From assembly GCA_009760855.2 (NCBI GenBank), contig WPIO01000229.1, positions 22,501-86,500 on the forward strand: a stretch of DNA of 64,000 bases. The letters run 5' to 3'. Below, piece by piece: positions 11,606-23,341 of the stretch. Both the position numbers and the translations under genes were made by a program. The stretch comes from Cristatella mucedo. Taxonomy: Eukaryota > Bryozoa > Phylactolaemata > Cristatellidae. Under the pieces are notes generated by a model. The model did no database searches. It was given only the letters and a program-made list of their open reading frames with translations, and was not told where the DNA came from. Position 1 is the first letter of the stretch. Every line of letters begins with the position of its first letter.

Positions 11606-13321
11606 TTTGTAAAGCGCTCTAAGAGAACTTAATCGCTACTCAGGCGCTTCCGATGTGCTACGGGCCTCGAGCCCACGACCTCGGCCAGACCTTGGTTGGG
11701 GCGAGCACCTACCTTTACCATCGCCCACAGCTCGGAAGCATCGCGGCGACTGAATGTAATTTCGCGTCAATGGTAAACCGAACGTGCAACTGCTCGACGC
11801 TTAGTTGGGCCGCCATTGTCTCGAGTACAACCATGGCACAAGAGCAGCGTTTTGGCGCTGAAAGCATCGTCAGCCAGGAGACACCGGAAGCGAACCGAAG
11901 CTCCCGAACGAAAAAGCACTTCGCACAGCCGTGGGAGAATACGAAAAATACGGGGCCCAGCAATCAATGACGAGAGCCAGCTAGCGCTGTCCTCCCGCCG
12001 GTCTGGAAAAATCGCAAAAGCACAACTGAGTGAGTGAGTGAGTGAGTGCTCCGGAGCGAATGCTCGAATGCTATCGTGGATGTTTACCGCCGCTCGCGAC
12101 GCCACCCCGGCCGCCGTGGGTTCGAGTTCCGCAGCAGCAGGCGGTCCTGCATTGCCCTCTACGGGAAGTGACGTCACTGCAAGCGGGAGTGACGGCCGCA
12201 AAAGCTGCTCTGTCTCGGTGTAAATGAAGCTTTCAAATCAGGCGACCTTTATCTTACGCACAACTCATTATATGGCGGCGGCGGCGGCCCCGGAGGCGCC
12301 ATGCGCGTGCGCGCAGCGTGACTCACTCGGTCGCCCACGAGCCAATCTCCGCCGGCGTCTCGCAGTTGCGCCTCCAGGAAAGCCACGAGTTTTGGTATCT
12401 CCGCGTCAAAGAACTCCTTTCTTCGTCTCTCCTAGCAGCGAGCAGGGCGTCAGTTAGCGTGCGTGCCGCAAAGACGCCGCCCGAAAACGCCAAGAGAGAG
12501 CGAGAGAGAGAGAGCGGTGCAGCGCAGCGCTTGGTTGAACGGCAGCCATTGCTGCAGCGCCTGCTTGGGGGGCTACAGGCCAGCTAGAGCGAGAGGGAGA
12601 CTCGCTGCTCTGCTCCGCATCCTAAAGAGCTCTTATTCAAACTAGCGTGGGATGGCGCGCTGGCACCGCTTGGAAAGCACGCAGGGATTCTCTTCGCTTC
12701 TGCACTACTGTCTTCATCGCTGGTCGAAGGAAGCCAATGTTGGCTGGACATGGACCGCGATGGCAGGCAGAGCTGGCGCTTTTAGAACTGCGAGCTGAAC
12801 AGGTCGCCGGGTCACATAGCCCTTCGGCGAGGTGCTCGCATCTCGCTGACCTTTCGCCGTCCTTTCCCTTTACACTTTCGAAGCAGCTCGCTGCCTCTGC
12901 GCACTCGCTTCTCTGAGTCATAGCAGTTACGCCGCAGAAAACAACGCTGCGCCATCTTGCCGTTTGACAGAAATGCGCCATCTTGCCACGTGACGAAAGT
13001 TCGCCGCCATCTTGCGGCGTGACATACTTTCTTGCTGTAATTAGTAGAGATTGCTAACTCGAATCGCGTCGGCATTTCAGGAGAGGCGCATAATGCGCTG
13101 CACACACTGCGGCGGGGAAGCTGCCGTTAGGCGCCTGGTGCAGGCGCGCTAGATAGGAAGCCGCCCACAAATTCCCGTGCTGTCTTAAGGAAATCCAGCT
13201 TGACTAACTTGCCGACGGCTGAAAACTCTCAGCGAGTTTGCACGGGTAGAGTTGGATTTATACTTTATAGTGTACTATATGTACATACACACACACACAC
13301 ATATATATATATATATGTGTG

Positions 13322-13352
<31 letters not shown>

Positions 13353-14312
13353 TATAATATATTGTATTACATATGAACGATATATCCTTACTAATTAAAA
13401 CTATAAAGTCCATCCTTCCGTCACGAGGCAAGATGGCGACCAGTACTTCCGGAATTGATGTAATAGACGCGTACTTCTGCTATGGCGCAGAAAAGCGAGT
13501 CCACAGGCAGTGAGCTCTAGCATACTATACTATTGCAGCGAGCACTGCTGCAGTGAGCTCTAGCATACTATACTATTGCAGCGAGCACTGCTGCAGCGAG
13601 CTCAGCTTTTTCGTCTGCCGCCGCGTTCGGAGCCTACGAAAGAGCGTCGGACTCGGCGGTTTCGGTGATTGCTGCAAATTGATAAAGAAGAAAATGTTGA
13701 AATTTGCTTTTGAAAAGAAACATTTAAACATTGAAACATTAATCATTTAAACGTTTAAACATTGGTAAACATTTGACGCCGTCGCTGGCGGTAAGAATGC
13801 GTTCGCCGACTGTGCGATCGTGCAATCCGATAAAGACCGCGGCGGCGTCCGCTGGCCGGCCGAAGCTAAATGGCGACGGCGGTTACAGTTCGGTTACGAC
13901 GCACTTGTGTCCAATTATTAAATACACTAGTTATCACTGGCTGCGGACTCGCTTCGTTGAGTCATAGTGTGGTCACTTAAGACAACGCTGCACCATCCTG
14001 CCGTGTGACGGAAGGATGCCATCTTGACGGACGGACTTTCTCGGATTAATTAGTAGAGATGTGGCTGCAGGCGAAGCTCGGTAAGTTGGTGGATACAGCC
14101 AAACCAGGTGGAGTAATGGCTACGACGGCACTAGCAGAGCGCTCGCAGGACGCGAATCGCCGCAAGATGTCGCTGCACTCGCTGTTCGGGCGCCCCGCGA
14201 CGTGGTGTCACTCTTCTCCTCGCCGCTCGAGGTCAAGCGGCCGAGAGCTCCACCGCCTCGGTCCAGGAGGCGCGGTCACCGAAGGTCCGCCGCGCCGCCG
14301 CCGCACGGAATT

Positions 14313-14347
<35 letters not shown>

Positions 14348-16487
14348 TGCGTCACCCGCCGCCGAGAGCCGCCGCCGCCGCCGCTGCTTCACCCGCCGCC
14401 GAGAGCCGCCGCTGGCTTGCAGATGACAGCAAGCCAGCGGCGCCGATGCAAAAAATCGTAGCGCATCTATTCATTCATCAAGCGCGATCGCGACAGCGCC
14501 GCCGCCGCTTCAGAGCTGCGGGAAGCGACGCCTAGAATAAATAGTTCGACTCTTCTCGCGGATTACTGGCTACTGATTACTGGCCACGGCTTACGGATTA
14601 CTGGCTAAGCCGCGAGCCGGACGCTGAGGCGATTTCCGCTCCCACTTTGGCTCTTGCAACAAACTACGCGCAGTCCATTCACAGCCCAGGTGCGCGAGCT
14701 TCCGCTCGCGATGACGAGCAGGTGCGCGCTCCGGGCGCCGACGCGAGGACGAGCAGGTGCGTGCCCGCTGTAGGACCCCGGCGCTCGCGTGCATGAGGGT
14801 CAGCTGCCAGGTGGGTGTGCCTTGTCGCCGCCAAGCCCCTGTCCGCAGCCTCTGGTAGCGTCTTTCGCACGACACTTCCTTCGAGACGCGGCTGGTGGAG
14901 TAAGGCCATTGATTGTCACTCACTTTTAGGTCCCTTCATTTTTTGGCTCCAGCTTACCTATCAAATATACTCCCCCACCAGTCTAAAAATCGTGACACCC
15001 GCTTTTCAGAATCTAACTGTTTACACATACCTCGTACAAATTTCAAATCCTTTGAAGATCGTGTCTTTAGTTCGTATGCTCCCAAAGCCAGAAACTCTCT
15101 CCGACATCCGTCACGACACTATCTTGTCCACATTTAAAATAAAACTAAAAATGCGTCTATTTATCACAGCATTTAGTGGGTCCCTGTGATTCGTCCTTGA
15201 TGTGCTTATGCGTGCTGACACTGTGCATGCTGCCACTAACCACACTTGCATGCTGACCCTGTGCATGTCACCCCTAACTATGTTATTCATTTTGTTTATC
15301 AAGCATGATTTTACTCACCATTCAATTGCCTTTCCTTTCGCAGCAAATGTAAAGCGCCTAGAGAGAGATTAAGTTCTCTGAGGGCGCTTTATCAAGTGCA
15401 TTATTATTATTATAATGGACCAGTAAGGGACTCGAAAAGAAGTGGTGCGATGAGGCAAAGAGGCCGGCCCCGACGACAGGCCTGACTAAATGACGAGCTC
15501 TCCGCCGGCTACAGGCGATCAAGGCCACACAGGCTGGGAGTCTTGACTTGAGGAAACCGCAGTAGCATAGACACGATGTCTCAAACGCGCAAGCAATTTT
15601 GGCAGTATAAGACTATTATCTAAAAAAAAATGCCCTCATTCTCGCAATGTCCCTATGCTGAAAGGTAATAGAACGAGTCTACGGCGAAAGCAATGCAGGA
15701 GGCAATGCAGTCACTCAATGGCAAGTCATTTGAAAACAGCACGGCCCTCTTGCTCACCGCGTCGACGTCGTCTCGTCGCGTCACGGCCGCGGTCAGTTCG
15801 ATATTGCGGTCAACGATGTCGCTCACCACGCCCCATATCTGGTCGATCTTGAGACCGTCCTCGTTCGTGTCGCCGTAGAAGCCTGTCGGGGAGAGGGGCA
15901 AGGCGAAGCGCGCTAGGCCCAATATCGTCTATCGAGCCGGGAAAAAAGGTCCGCCCGTCCCGTCCCGAACCTCGAAGAGCACAAGAAATTTCGGCGGCTG
16001 CTGCCGCCGCGAGGCTCACGAAGAATTACCGAACCGGCGAGCCAGAAATCTCATGATGGCGCCCGACTGGCAGTACGTCTCGCCGCCGCCGCCAATGCGA
16101 AGCAGCGGAAGCTGTCCGAATGGCGTACCTGCGAGCGAGAGCGAGGCTTACTCGCCGCTGGAACAGATAGGGCATGAGCGCCTGCGTCGCCCTATACTTT
16201 GAGAGCTAGAGACGCCGCAGCCCATTCTTTGAGAGCTCGAGGCGTGACGCTCGCGAGCAGACGGTCACTGGCAGCCGAGCAAAGGCCAAGCGCCGCGGCC
16301 GCCCGACGCCTCCGCGGCGAGCGGACGGCGTGCGCCTTCGCCTACTCGGCTTAAGCACCGGCCAGTCGGCGAACGACACGCGTACGTCTTCGTAGGGCGT
16401 TTTCGACAGGACGAAGAGGTATCGCATCACCTCCGCTCGCCCCCGTCCATCGAAGTACGTCAGCGCGTACGGCTCTGTCTCCGCCAT
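11350..16487 (-). CDS. GST-F: sigma-class glutathione S-transferase, 217 aa, 5 coding exons
   Basis: Exons: 16346-16487, 16030-16128, 15758-15882, 12327-12431, 11350-11532; sum 654 nt, phases 1,1,0,0. Begins MAETEPYALTYFDGRGRAE with catalytic Tyr11. Exon 2 encodes TPFGQLPLLR, then four glycines not found in the paralogues, and TYCQSGAIMRFLARRF. Exon 3 has FYGDTNEDGLKIDQIWG, exon 4 IPKLVAFLEAQL and DWLVGDR, exon 5 VSLADVIVYE and a terminus ending RRPHSAF. Exon 1 is two codons longer, exon 2 two codons longer, and exon 5 (60 residues) the longest of the family. Intron 3 is 3.3 kb and full of repeats. Donors are GTAGGC, GTAATT, GTGAGC and GTGAGT. Predicted cytosolic glutathione-dependent enzyme; substrate unknown. 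Exons 4 and 5 are assigned by position, phase and motif, not by transcript. Confidence 0.83.
11568..11602. repeat. (TA)n microsatellite
   Basis: Pure TA run in GST-F intron 4, directly next to the 3' end of a SINE1. Confidence 0.95.
11606..11728 (-). mobile_element. SINE1 copy in GST-F intron 4
   Basis: Minus strand: B-box-like GGGCTCGAGGCCC region, then AAGCGCCTGAGTAGCGATTA and GTTCTCTTAGAGCGCTTTAC, ending at the (TA)n run. The 5' half is more decayed than other copies. Confidence 0.75.
13284..13352. repeat. (AC)n-(AT)n-(GT)n microsatellite
   Basis: Compound run with AC, then AT, then GT dinucleotides; its two halves are complementary and could fold into a hairpin. Confidence 0.9.
13508..13593. 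repeat. 43-bp direct tandem duplication
   Basis: The 43-bp unit beginning CAGTGAGCTCTAGCATACTA occurs twice in direct succession without mismatch, so it is probably recent. Confidence 0.9.
14311..14410. repeat. (CCG)n-rich repeat
   Basis: A CCG triplet run and two near-copies of a GAGAGCCGCCGC unit in GST-F intron 3. The Pro/Ala-rich open frames across it are compositional. Confidence 0.85.
14912..15414 (+). mobile_element. LINE family A, 3' part, in GST-F intron 3
   Basis: Starts within the C-terminal coding region (LTFRSLH.LAPAYLS), passes the SFEDRVFSSYAPKARNSL segment and ends in the standard 3' UTR and ATT tail at 15400-15414. Antisense to the host gene. Confidence 0.88.
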
Positions 16488-16549
16488 GTCTGGACGCCTG
16501 CGCCACCGACACTGCGGCGGGCGAGGCGCTGCGGAGCAGCATTTGTAGC

Positions 16550-16754
16550 CCCGCCGGAGCGCCGGATGGCCCGAAACGACGACGGCGATTGGCGGTCGAC
16601 CGCCGACGCCGATCCCCTGCGACGCCGGGCCCCTCCGCCGGGCCTCGGTAATTGGGCCGCTTTAATCCGTCCCTTCGAACCGGGTCGACAAGGTCGAGGT
16701 GATTCGACCGCTCGCAGCAGCACCGGGACCGCTTGACGAATGGCGACGATCGTG
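16550..16754. other. 5' leader/flank of GST-F, no further gene seen
   Basis: GC-rich sequence between the GST-F start and the putative TATA box. No leader exon boundary can be fixed. Confidence 0.35.
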
Positions 16755-16781
16755 ATATATAGATAGCTCGGAATTGGCCAC
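16755..16781 (-). promoter_or_regulatory. candidate GST-F promoter (CCAAT plus TATA-like)
   Basis: The minus strand carries GGCCAATTCC followed about 10 bp later by CTATATATCACG, roughly 270 bp upstream of the GST-F start codon. Spacing to the ATG suggests a long leader or a leader intron. Pattern match only. Confidence 0.3.
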
Positions 16782-17040
16782 GCTCGGCGTCACAACGTGC
16801 TCATCTGTGCGACGCCTACGCTGCCCACTGGGCATTACCCCTTGCTTGTCACGAAGCGCCGGAATGCGAGTGCGAGAACACGCTACACCCGCTGCTTTCG
16901 AAATGCCAGCAGCGCTCAAGAGCGCCAACCAATCGTATTCAGTCGCGGGAAAGGCGGGACAAAGAAGCTGTTGCTGCTTCTACTGCTTCGGCGACTACTG
17001 CTGCTGCAGCAAAAGAGACATCAAAGTAGTACATATATAT

Positions 17041-17309
<269 letters not shown>

Positions 17310-17653
17310 GCGGCGGCGCGGAGATGAGAAAAGCGCTTACGGCTGCGCGCTCGCTCGCATCGGTAACCCGTGCGGCCGGTCCCGATGCGCCACGACAGCT
17401 CGCTCCGAGCTTTACGCGATTAGCCTGTCTAATGTGCGGTGGCTTAGCGTAATCGATTCGCGCAGCCGGCGAGGCGGCGCTGGACGATTAGCTGGACGCG
17501 AACTGGCGCCGCGACCGCTGGCCGGCGTCGGCCTTGAACTCTAGAACTCGCCCGCAGCAGCACGCTCGAAAACATTTCCGGTTATGACGCAGTGGTATTC
17601 CTTGGGCGCAGGCCCGCAGTCGGGAATTAATTTTTTTGGGAGGGGCTGAACTT

Positions 17654-17766
17654 ACCGAAAGCCGCTTAGGCTGTGAGTGCGCTATACAAAACTCTCCTAC
17701 GTAACACCCTCGTGGTCTTTATGACTTTGTGGAGTTACAGACGGAGATACATTACATTACATTAAC
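17654..17766 (+). mobile_element. LINE family B, 3' tail only
   Basis: Carries ACCGAAAGCCGCTTAGGCTG through GACGGAGATACATTACATTA, the terminal ~110 bp of the family. Confidence 0.85.
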
Positions 17767-18410
17767 TTTATCTGTGAGTACGACGAGACGAAAATTCTCT
17801 GAAAGCGTGCGGCCATGCGCTCGCTCAGCCGACAGCAGCGCACGCGAAAGCACTTCCGGCTATGATCCACGACTGCTTAGCGAGCACCAAGCACACCGGA
17901 ACCCGAGCGCGACTGAGCAGTCTGGGATGGCACGCGAGGTAAGGCTGAAACCGCGCTACGCTCTTCCAAACAATCGGCAGCAGCGGCGCAGCAGCGTGCT
18001 GGCGCGGTGCACCCTAGTCTAGCAGCCAGGCTAATTAATTAAGAATTAAGCCCGAGAGCCCATTGTTTCTTTCGCACCACCCGCTACTACGCTCGACACA
18101 AGACGGTCCGCGAGCCATTCGCTCTCGTTTCCTCGTGCCTTCCGCTTCCGGTGTCGCTGACGAGAGTTTCGCTCCGAAACTTCAGGCGTACCGGTCGCAC
18201 GCGGTCGTTCTAAACGAGCGTTCGGTACAATGGTGGCTAGCAGCAGCCGATGCCGCGCCAAACTATCTCGAAGTGCAGTCTCGCGAGCGTCCTTGCTAGC
18301 TGCGCAGCAGCAGCAGTGCGGCGTGCGGCTTCCACGTCCGGTCACAGCGAAGCCGCAATGACACGCGACTAATACCGGTGACTTCTGAACCTTGTATCGC
18401 GTCTAGTTAT
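17767..18410. other. no gene recognised
   Basis: GC-rich unique DNA. The segment around 17820-17870 (GCGAAAGCACTTCCGGCTAT) partly repeats 17555-17590 on the other side of the LINE B tail. Nothing else is recognised. Confidence 0.4.
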
Positions 18411-18620
18411 CATAAATTATATTACGTAAACATTATATGTATATGGATTATATAATATATATATATTTATATATTTAGAGAGAAATATAATATCATGCAT
18501 ATACCATAGTGTATTAATACATTATATCATATATGGTTATAAATTATATTTTGTGATAAATTATATAATATAAATTATTAAAGGATAATATTAATTGATA
18601 AATAAATAAATTGTGTAAGT
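18411..18620. other. AT-rich spacer
   Basis: Strongly AT-rich with TATATA runs and no coding potential. It lies directly next to the Tigger-like element. Confidence 0.8.
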
Positions 18621-19716
18621 ACAGTATTACCTCGGCTTACGAGTATCTCGACTTACGATTTTTTTGGGATACGAACCGTCTTTCGGCCGATTTTTTGCAT
18701 CGAGTTGCGAGCTACAATTTGGGCTACGAGCGGCTCCAGCTTCTCTAGCTTCTTCCACCGCTCTCGTCGCCTCAGCTCGAACGTCGCACTTCGCAACCAG
18801 TGACTCAGGCCGTAATAAGGGTCGTAGGGCAGCGACAACGACATTTCTTACAAGACGCTGCCCTACGACCCGAGCCTGACGCCAAGCGCAGGCCTGTTGG
18901 TTCGTTCCCACGCAGAGTCGAGCGAGCGTCGATCGTGCTTGGACGCACAAGATCGCCAGACTCCGGTGTTAAATCCCACACTGCGGTAGGTGTCAAGTAC
19001 GTGCTGTACTCTATTTAGGCAACATTATCGCGCGAGAGCTCATTGGATAACCGATAAAAATCGGCGCGTCCCCGTAAAAGCGCAGCCAATGAACTGAAAG
19101 CGAGGTGAAAGCCCGGGGAAAAGGGCAAAAAACGGCGAATAAGATTCCGATATTCATTTCAGCCTTTCTCTTCTAAATCTATTTGCATCTTCAAGTCGTC
19201 TGATATTTAAGTTACGCCTGTACATTAGGATTATTAAAACCAGTGTATTACAAGACTTTCTATTTTTTTTTAAATAATATTCATTATTTATAAGCACACA
19301 GCATTTAGCGGGTCCCTGTGATTCGTCCTTGATGTGCTTATGCGTGCTGACACCGTGCATGCTGCCACTAACCGCATTTGCATGCTGACCCTGTGCATGT
19401 CACCCCTAAACATATTATTCATTTCGTTTGTTTTTCAAGCACGAGTTTACTTCAATTGCATTTCACTTTACAGCAAATGTAAGGCGCCTAGAGAGAGATT
19501 AAGTTCTCTGAGGGCGCTTTATCAAGTGAATTATTATTATTATTATTATTTCTTTTTAATTTAAAAACACACGACAAAAATTGCAGAGTTTTTTTGGGGG
19601 GTCCGGAACGAATTAGTAGCATTTCAATTCATTTCAATGGGGGAAATTGATTTAAAACACGAGTAATTTGAGTTACGAGCTCCGGAACGGACCGAATTAA
19701 ACTCGTAAGCCGAGGT
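18621..19716. mobile_element. Tigger/pogo-type non-autonomous DNA transposon
   Basis: The left end CAGTATTACCTCGGCTTACG and the right end (minus strand) GTACCTCGGCTTACGAGTTT are inverted repeats. The subterminal sequence near 19625-19700 (CAATGGGGGAAATTGATTTA, GAGTAATTTGAGTTACGAGC, GGAACG) is typical of Tigger/pogo elements. It is about 1.1 kb including a nested LINE A tail at 19285-19552, and no transposase frame remains. An internal inverted repeat with 16-bp arms lies at 18819-18834 / 18856-18871. Confidence 0.75.
19285..19552 (+). mobile_element. LINE family A, tail-only copy nested in the Tigger-like element
   Basis: Begins at ACAGCATTTAGCGGGTCCCT and runs through the 3' UTR to the ATT tail. 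No coding part is present. Confidence 0.9.
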
Positions 19717-20435
19717 ACGTGCGGTGTGTGTGTGTGTGTGTGTGTGTGTGAGTTCGTGCGAGCAGTCGCGCAGCCTCAAAGCCACAACTTCGAAAACAAT
19801 TCTCTTTCTTCAAAAACACTTGCACTTCCGCGTTGGCGGACTAGCCACCCGCTAGCGCCCTCGCTCAGCGAAATCGCATTCCAGCATCCAACGCAAGGCT
19901 GTCGGCTGTTGGTGAGCACAGCTTGCAGGCCGTGCGCACGCACGCACGCACGCAAGCGCGCGCCCGCGCAGACGCGCGTCGCAGATGAGAGATACGTGAC
20001 AGTTCGCGAAGGCTAAAGCAGCCGCTGGCTCACGCGACAAAAAGAAAAGAAGTTCGCTCGCTCGACCTCCGCGACGCCGCCTTCTGCGCGCAAACGGACG
20101 CGACGGGGCGACCGCCGGAGCGGGCGCTTCATTCGCTGTTTCGCGCGCCCCGCCGGAAGCAATTGAAGCCGCCGGAAGCAATTAAAGCGAGCGCGGCCCG
20201 ACGCGGCGCTTTACTCTCGGCTCAGTTGGAAAGCCATCGCCGCCGCCGCTCTGGATTCTCGACAGAGGAGCTCAAGCTTCACCTTCACCTTCAGCATGGA
20301 GAGCTCAACCGGTAAGCGCTGCTGGGACGGTCAGCGCCGCGAGGACTGCCATTGCGGCGATTAGGCCTAGGTAAATCATCCGTCAATGCGACGGAGCGGA
20401 TGATGATGATTATTATTATTATTATTATATATTCT
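19717..20435. other. (GT)n then GC-rich DNA; possible plus-strand first exon near 20295
   Basis: A short GT run (19721-19750) is followed by GC-rich DNA. At 20295 an ATG in a good context (CAGCATGG) opens five codons and meets a GTAAGC donor at about 20312. No downstream exon can be paired with it, so this is only a candidate first exon. Confidence 0.2.
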
Positions 20436-20704
20436 TATCTAGGACAGCATTTGGTGGGTCCCTGCGATTCTTCCTTCATGTGCTCATGCGTGCTGACACT
20501 GTTCATGCTGCCACTAACCACGTTTGCTTGCTGACCTTGTGCATGTCACCCCTAGCCATGTTATTCATGTTGTTTGTTTATCAAGCATGATATCACTCAC
20601 CATTCAATTGCATTTCCCTTTTCAGCAAATGTAAAGCGCCTAGAAAGAGATTGAGTTATCTGAGGACGCTTTATCAAGTGTATTATTATGATTATTATTA
20701 TTAT
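20436..20704 (+). mobile_element. LINE family A, tail-only copy
   Basis: Starts TTATCTAGGACAGCATTTGG and ends in ATT repeats at 20680-20703. It abuts a minus-strand LINE A body with no spacer. Confidence 0.9.
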
Positions 20705-21832
20705 AAATGCTGTCCTAAATAGGTGTTTTTAAGTTCTTTTTAAATGCGGTCTAGTCTGGGGATGTTCTGACTCAGGTCGGGAGGGAGTTCCAGGCTTTGG
20801 GAGCATACGAACTAAAGGCACGGCCTCCAAAGGATTTGAGGTTTGTACGGGGTATTTGTATACCGTTGGATTCCGAAAATCGGGTGGTACGATGCTTGGC
20901 CCGATGGGGTGGTATATCTGACAGATAGGCTGGAGCCAAAGAATGAAGTGACCTAAAAAAGAGCGACAAAACCTTGAATTCGATCGATTGCTTGACTGGT
21001 AGCCAGTGCAGGTCGGTGAGAAGTGGAGTAATGTGGCAACTGCGACGCTCACGACAGACAAGCCTAGCTGCAGAGTTCTGCACAAGCTGTAATCGTCCGA
21101 TTGCACATGCCGGTAGGCCAGCAAGCAGTGAGTTACAGAAGTCAAGATGGGATGTCACAAATGCATGGACCAACTTGGACGTGGTATCCTTATCTAAACA
21201 AGCCCGAATTTTAGCAATGTTATGTAGCTGAAAGTAGGCAGATTTGACTGTGGAGCTGATGTGGTCGTCTAACGAGAGGTCACTTTGGAATATGACACCT
21301 AGATTTCGAGCTGATTCAACAGGAGATATGCTGGCAGAGCCAATTTTGAGCGTCAGCCTTTCCAATATCTGAGTCACACTGGGTTTGCCCATAACTAGTA
21401 AGTTAGTTTTATCATCGTTTAGCTTTTAAAAAATTTGCTGCCATCCATGTGCGGATGTCATCAATACATGCATCAAGTGAGTTGAGAGAAATTGAGGTGC
21501 TCGAAGGCTGGGAGGGATCAAAGCAAAGGTAAAACCAAGTGTCGTCCGCATAGAAGTGAAAGCCTAGATTGTGCTTGGCAATCACATCAGCAAGAGGGAG
21601 AGTATAAACCGTGAAAAGAACCGGACCTAGCACTGAGCCCTGAGGTACCCCATATTTCAGAGGTACCTCGGATGATCTTTGTCCATTCACGTCAATACTC
21701 TGGAGTCTCGCACTGAGATAGGACCTGAACCGTTGCAGAGCAGTGCCAGCGATGCCCAGGCGACATGAGAGGCGCTCTAGAAGAACTTCTCTGCGATCGA
21801 TAGTATCAAAAGCTGCCGAAAGATCGAGCGCG
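20705..21832 (-). pseudogene. LINE family A body without its 3' tail
   Basis: The minus strand encodes the RT from the LDLSAAFDTIDR region (about 21790-21830), then VPQGSVLGPVLF, YADDTWFY, and the C-terminal part ending SFGGRAFSSYAPKAWNSLPT near 20772. Two long frames (21412-21690 and 20772-21392) are split at the LNDDKTN equivalent. It stops at TGCTGTCCTAAATAGGTG, exactly where the tail-only copies begin. Better preserved than the copy at 1-2562, but broken. Confidence 0.88.
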
Positions 21833-22194
21833 GATCCGGCCCGGCTTCCTTCGATTGGTAGTAAACCTGCCTGCCGTGCTGTCGATTCGACCTTGGGGTG
21901 TGCGACTGCTCACAACAATACCCACACATAAAAATCTTCAACTGCTACCTTCACCTTCAGTGCGCTTGTAGGCAAACGCTTACGACTGCGCTGGCTTGTC
22001 AGCTTCGTGCTCCAGCGGTCGGATATGTCCGCCATTTGGTAAATTCTTTTGACTGCATGCGCAAAGAGACGAGAAGTCTTCTACCTCCCGCAATTGAGGC
22101 GGAGCGGCTGAGAGCGTGCGCTGAGCCTCTAGAGGTTCCGCCCTTCGCCTAAAATACAGCCAGCTGTTCTGACTCGAGTCGTTTAGCCATACCT
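21833..22194. other. no gene recognised
   Basis: Mixed sequence between two LINE fragments. Nothing recognised. Confidence 0.4.
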
Positions 22195-22518
22195 TATACG
22201 AAGCTCAAAACCGTTGAAGACCGTGCCTTTAGTTCCTGTGCTCCAAAAACCTGGAACTCATTACCGACGCTCGTCACAACGTCCCCTGACATGACGACAT
22301 TTAAAAAGAATTTACAGCGAACCTGTTTATTACAGCATTCGGTTGTTCTTTACGATTCGTTCTTCGTGTGCAAGTGCCTGCTTACACTATGTATGCATGC
22401 TGCTTGCGGATGTTACCGCCAAACATTTGGCTATGCTTTGTATGCAGCATCTTTGAAGTGCCTAGAGAAAGATTCATTTCTCTGATGGAACTATGCAAAT
22501 AAATTATTATTATTATTA
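22195..22518 (+). mobile_element. LINE A-related subfamily, 3' part
   Basis: Carries the DRAFSSCAPKTWNSLPT coding end and a diverged 3' UTR (TGCCTAGAGAAAGATTCATT) with an ATT tail. The closest copy in the window is the minus-strand one at 39263-39572. Confidence 0.75.
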
Positions 22519-23341
22519 TCGCATTCTTCCGTGGACGATCGATGCAAATGATCAAGCGTTAGTACGGCAGCTCACGGGGCAGGAGGGGCGTGGTTCATTC
22601 TCGTTGCCACGCTAGTCACGAGCGAAGGCCGGGAAATGGCTGAGGTATTCGGTGCTTATTTGGTGAAGGTGTTTTCTTTGGTAAGTCGCCTTTAGCTACG
22701 CTTAGCGTGGCTCGCGTCACAAGACGAAAGAGGCGAGACTTCGTCGCAGGCAAGGTCAAGATGCAGACGGCGCCGTATTGACCAAATGCAGCACCGCTTT
22801 TTTTGTGGCCGTCGGCCACTCTTCGAATGCGTTTCATTCTCCTGCTCGCGCATCGCACGCTTCTCCCTCGAAGCATCGGGCGCTTCGCCGTCGAAGCGCG
22901 TCTGCAGGAGCTGCTGGCGACGCTGGCTGCTGGCTGGCAATAGCGGGGAAGGGGCGAGCGCGAGGCTCATTCTCGGAGCTAGATCGCATGGGCAGGAGAG
23001 GTCAGGTTCGCGACGCAGACGACACGGTTTGCTTAGACTGCAGCAGAATCGTGTCGCTCGAAATCGAGGTGCAGCTGCTTCCGGATGCAGGATGCAACTG
23101 TATTTAGGTCAGCACTCACGCATGCGCGCGCCAGCAGAAGAACGGCCCGCGAGAAAAAAAGTAACGGTGCCGACTAGCTCTATGCAGGTCCCGCAAGATG
23201 ATGAATTCATTTGCTCGCCGGAGAGACGAGAGAGGCAGCGGTGGACTTCTCACTCTGGTGGTGACCTCTTCGACTGTAGCGTCAAGTCGCCGCGGGCGGC
23301 GGACGAGTCGTCGGTCGCCACGACATGCGACGCCGAGGCTC
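22519..23341. other. 3' flank of GST-D
   Basis: No gene recognised. Overlapping Arg/Ala/Ser-rich frames on both strands look compositional. Confidence 0.4.

Larger units (their letters stand above)
12897..14062. repeat. cluster of three related repeat ends; possible MITE
   Basis: Related ~110-160 bp segments occur at 12897-13057 (+), about 13385-13502 (-) and 13945-14062 (+). All share GACTCGCTT, a CCATCTTGCC.GTGAC core, GGACTTT and a terminus TAATTAGTAGAGAT. The inverted pair at 13385 and 14062 could be the terminal inverted repeats of a ~0.67 kb non-autonomous DNA element in GST-F intron 3. No clear target-site duplication is seen. Confidence 0.45.
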
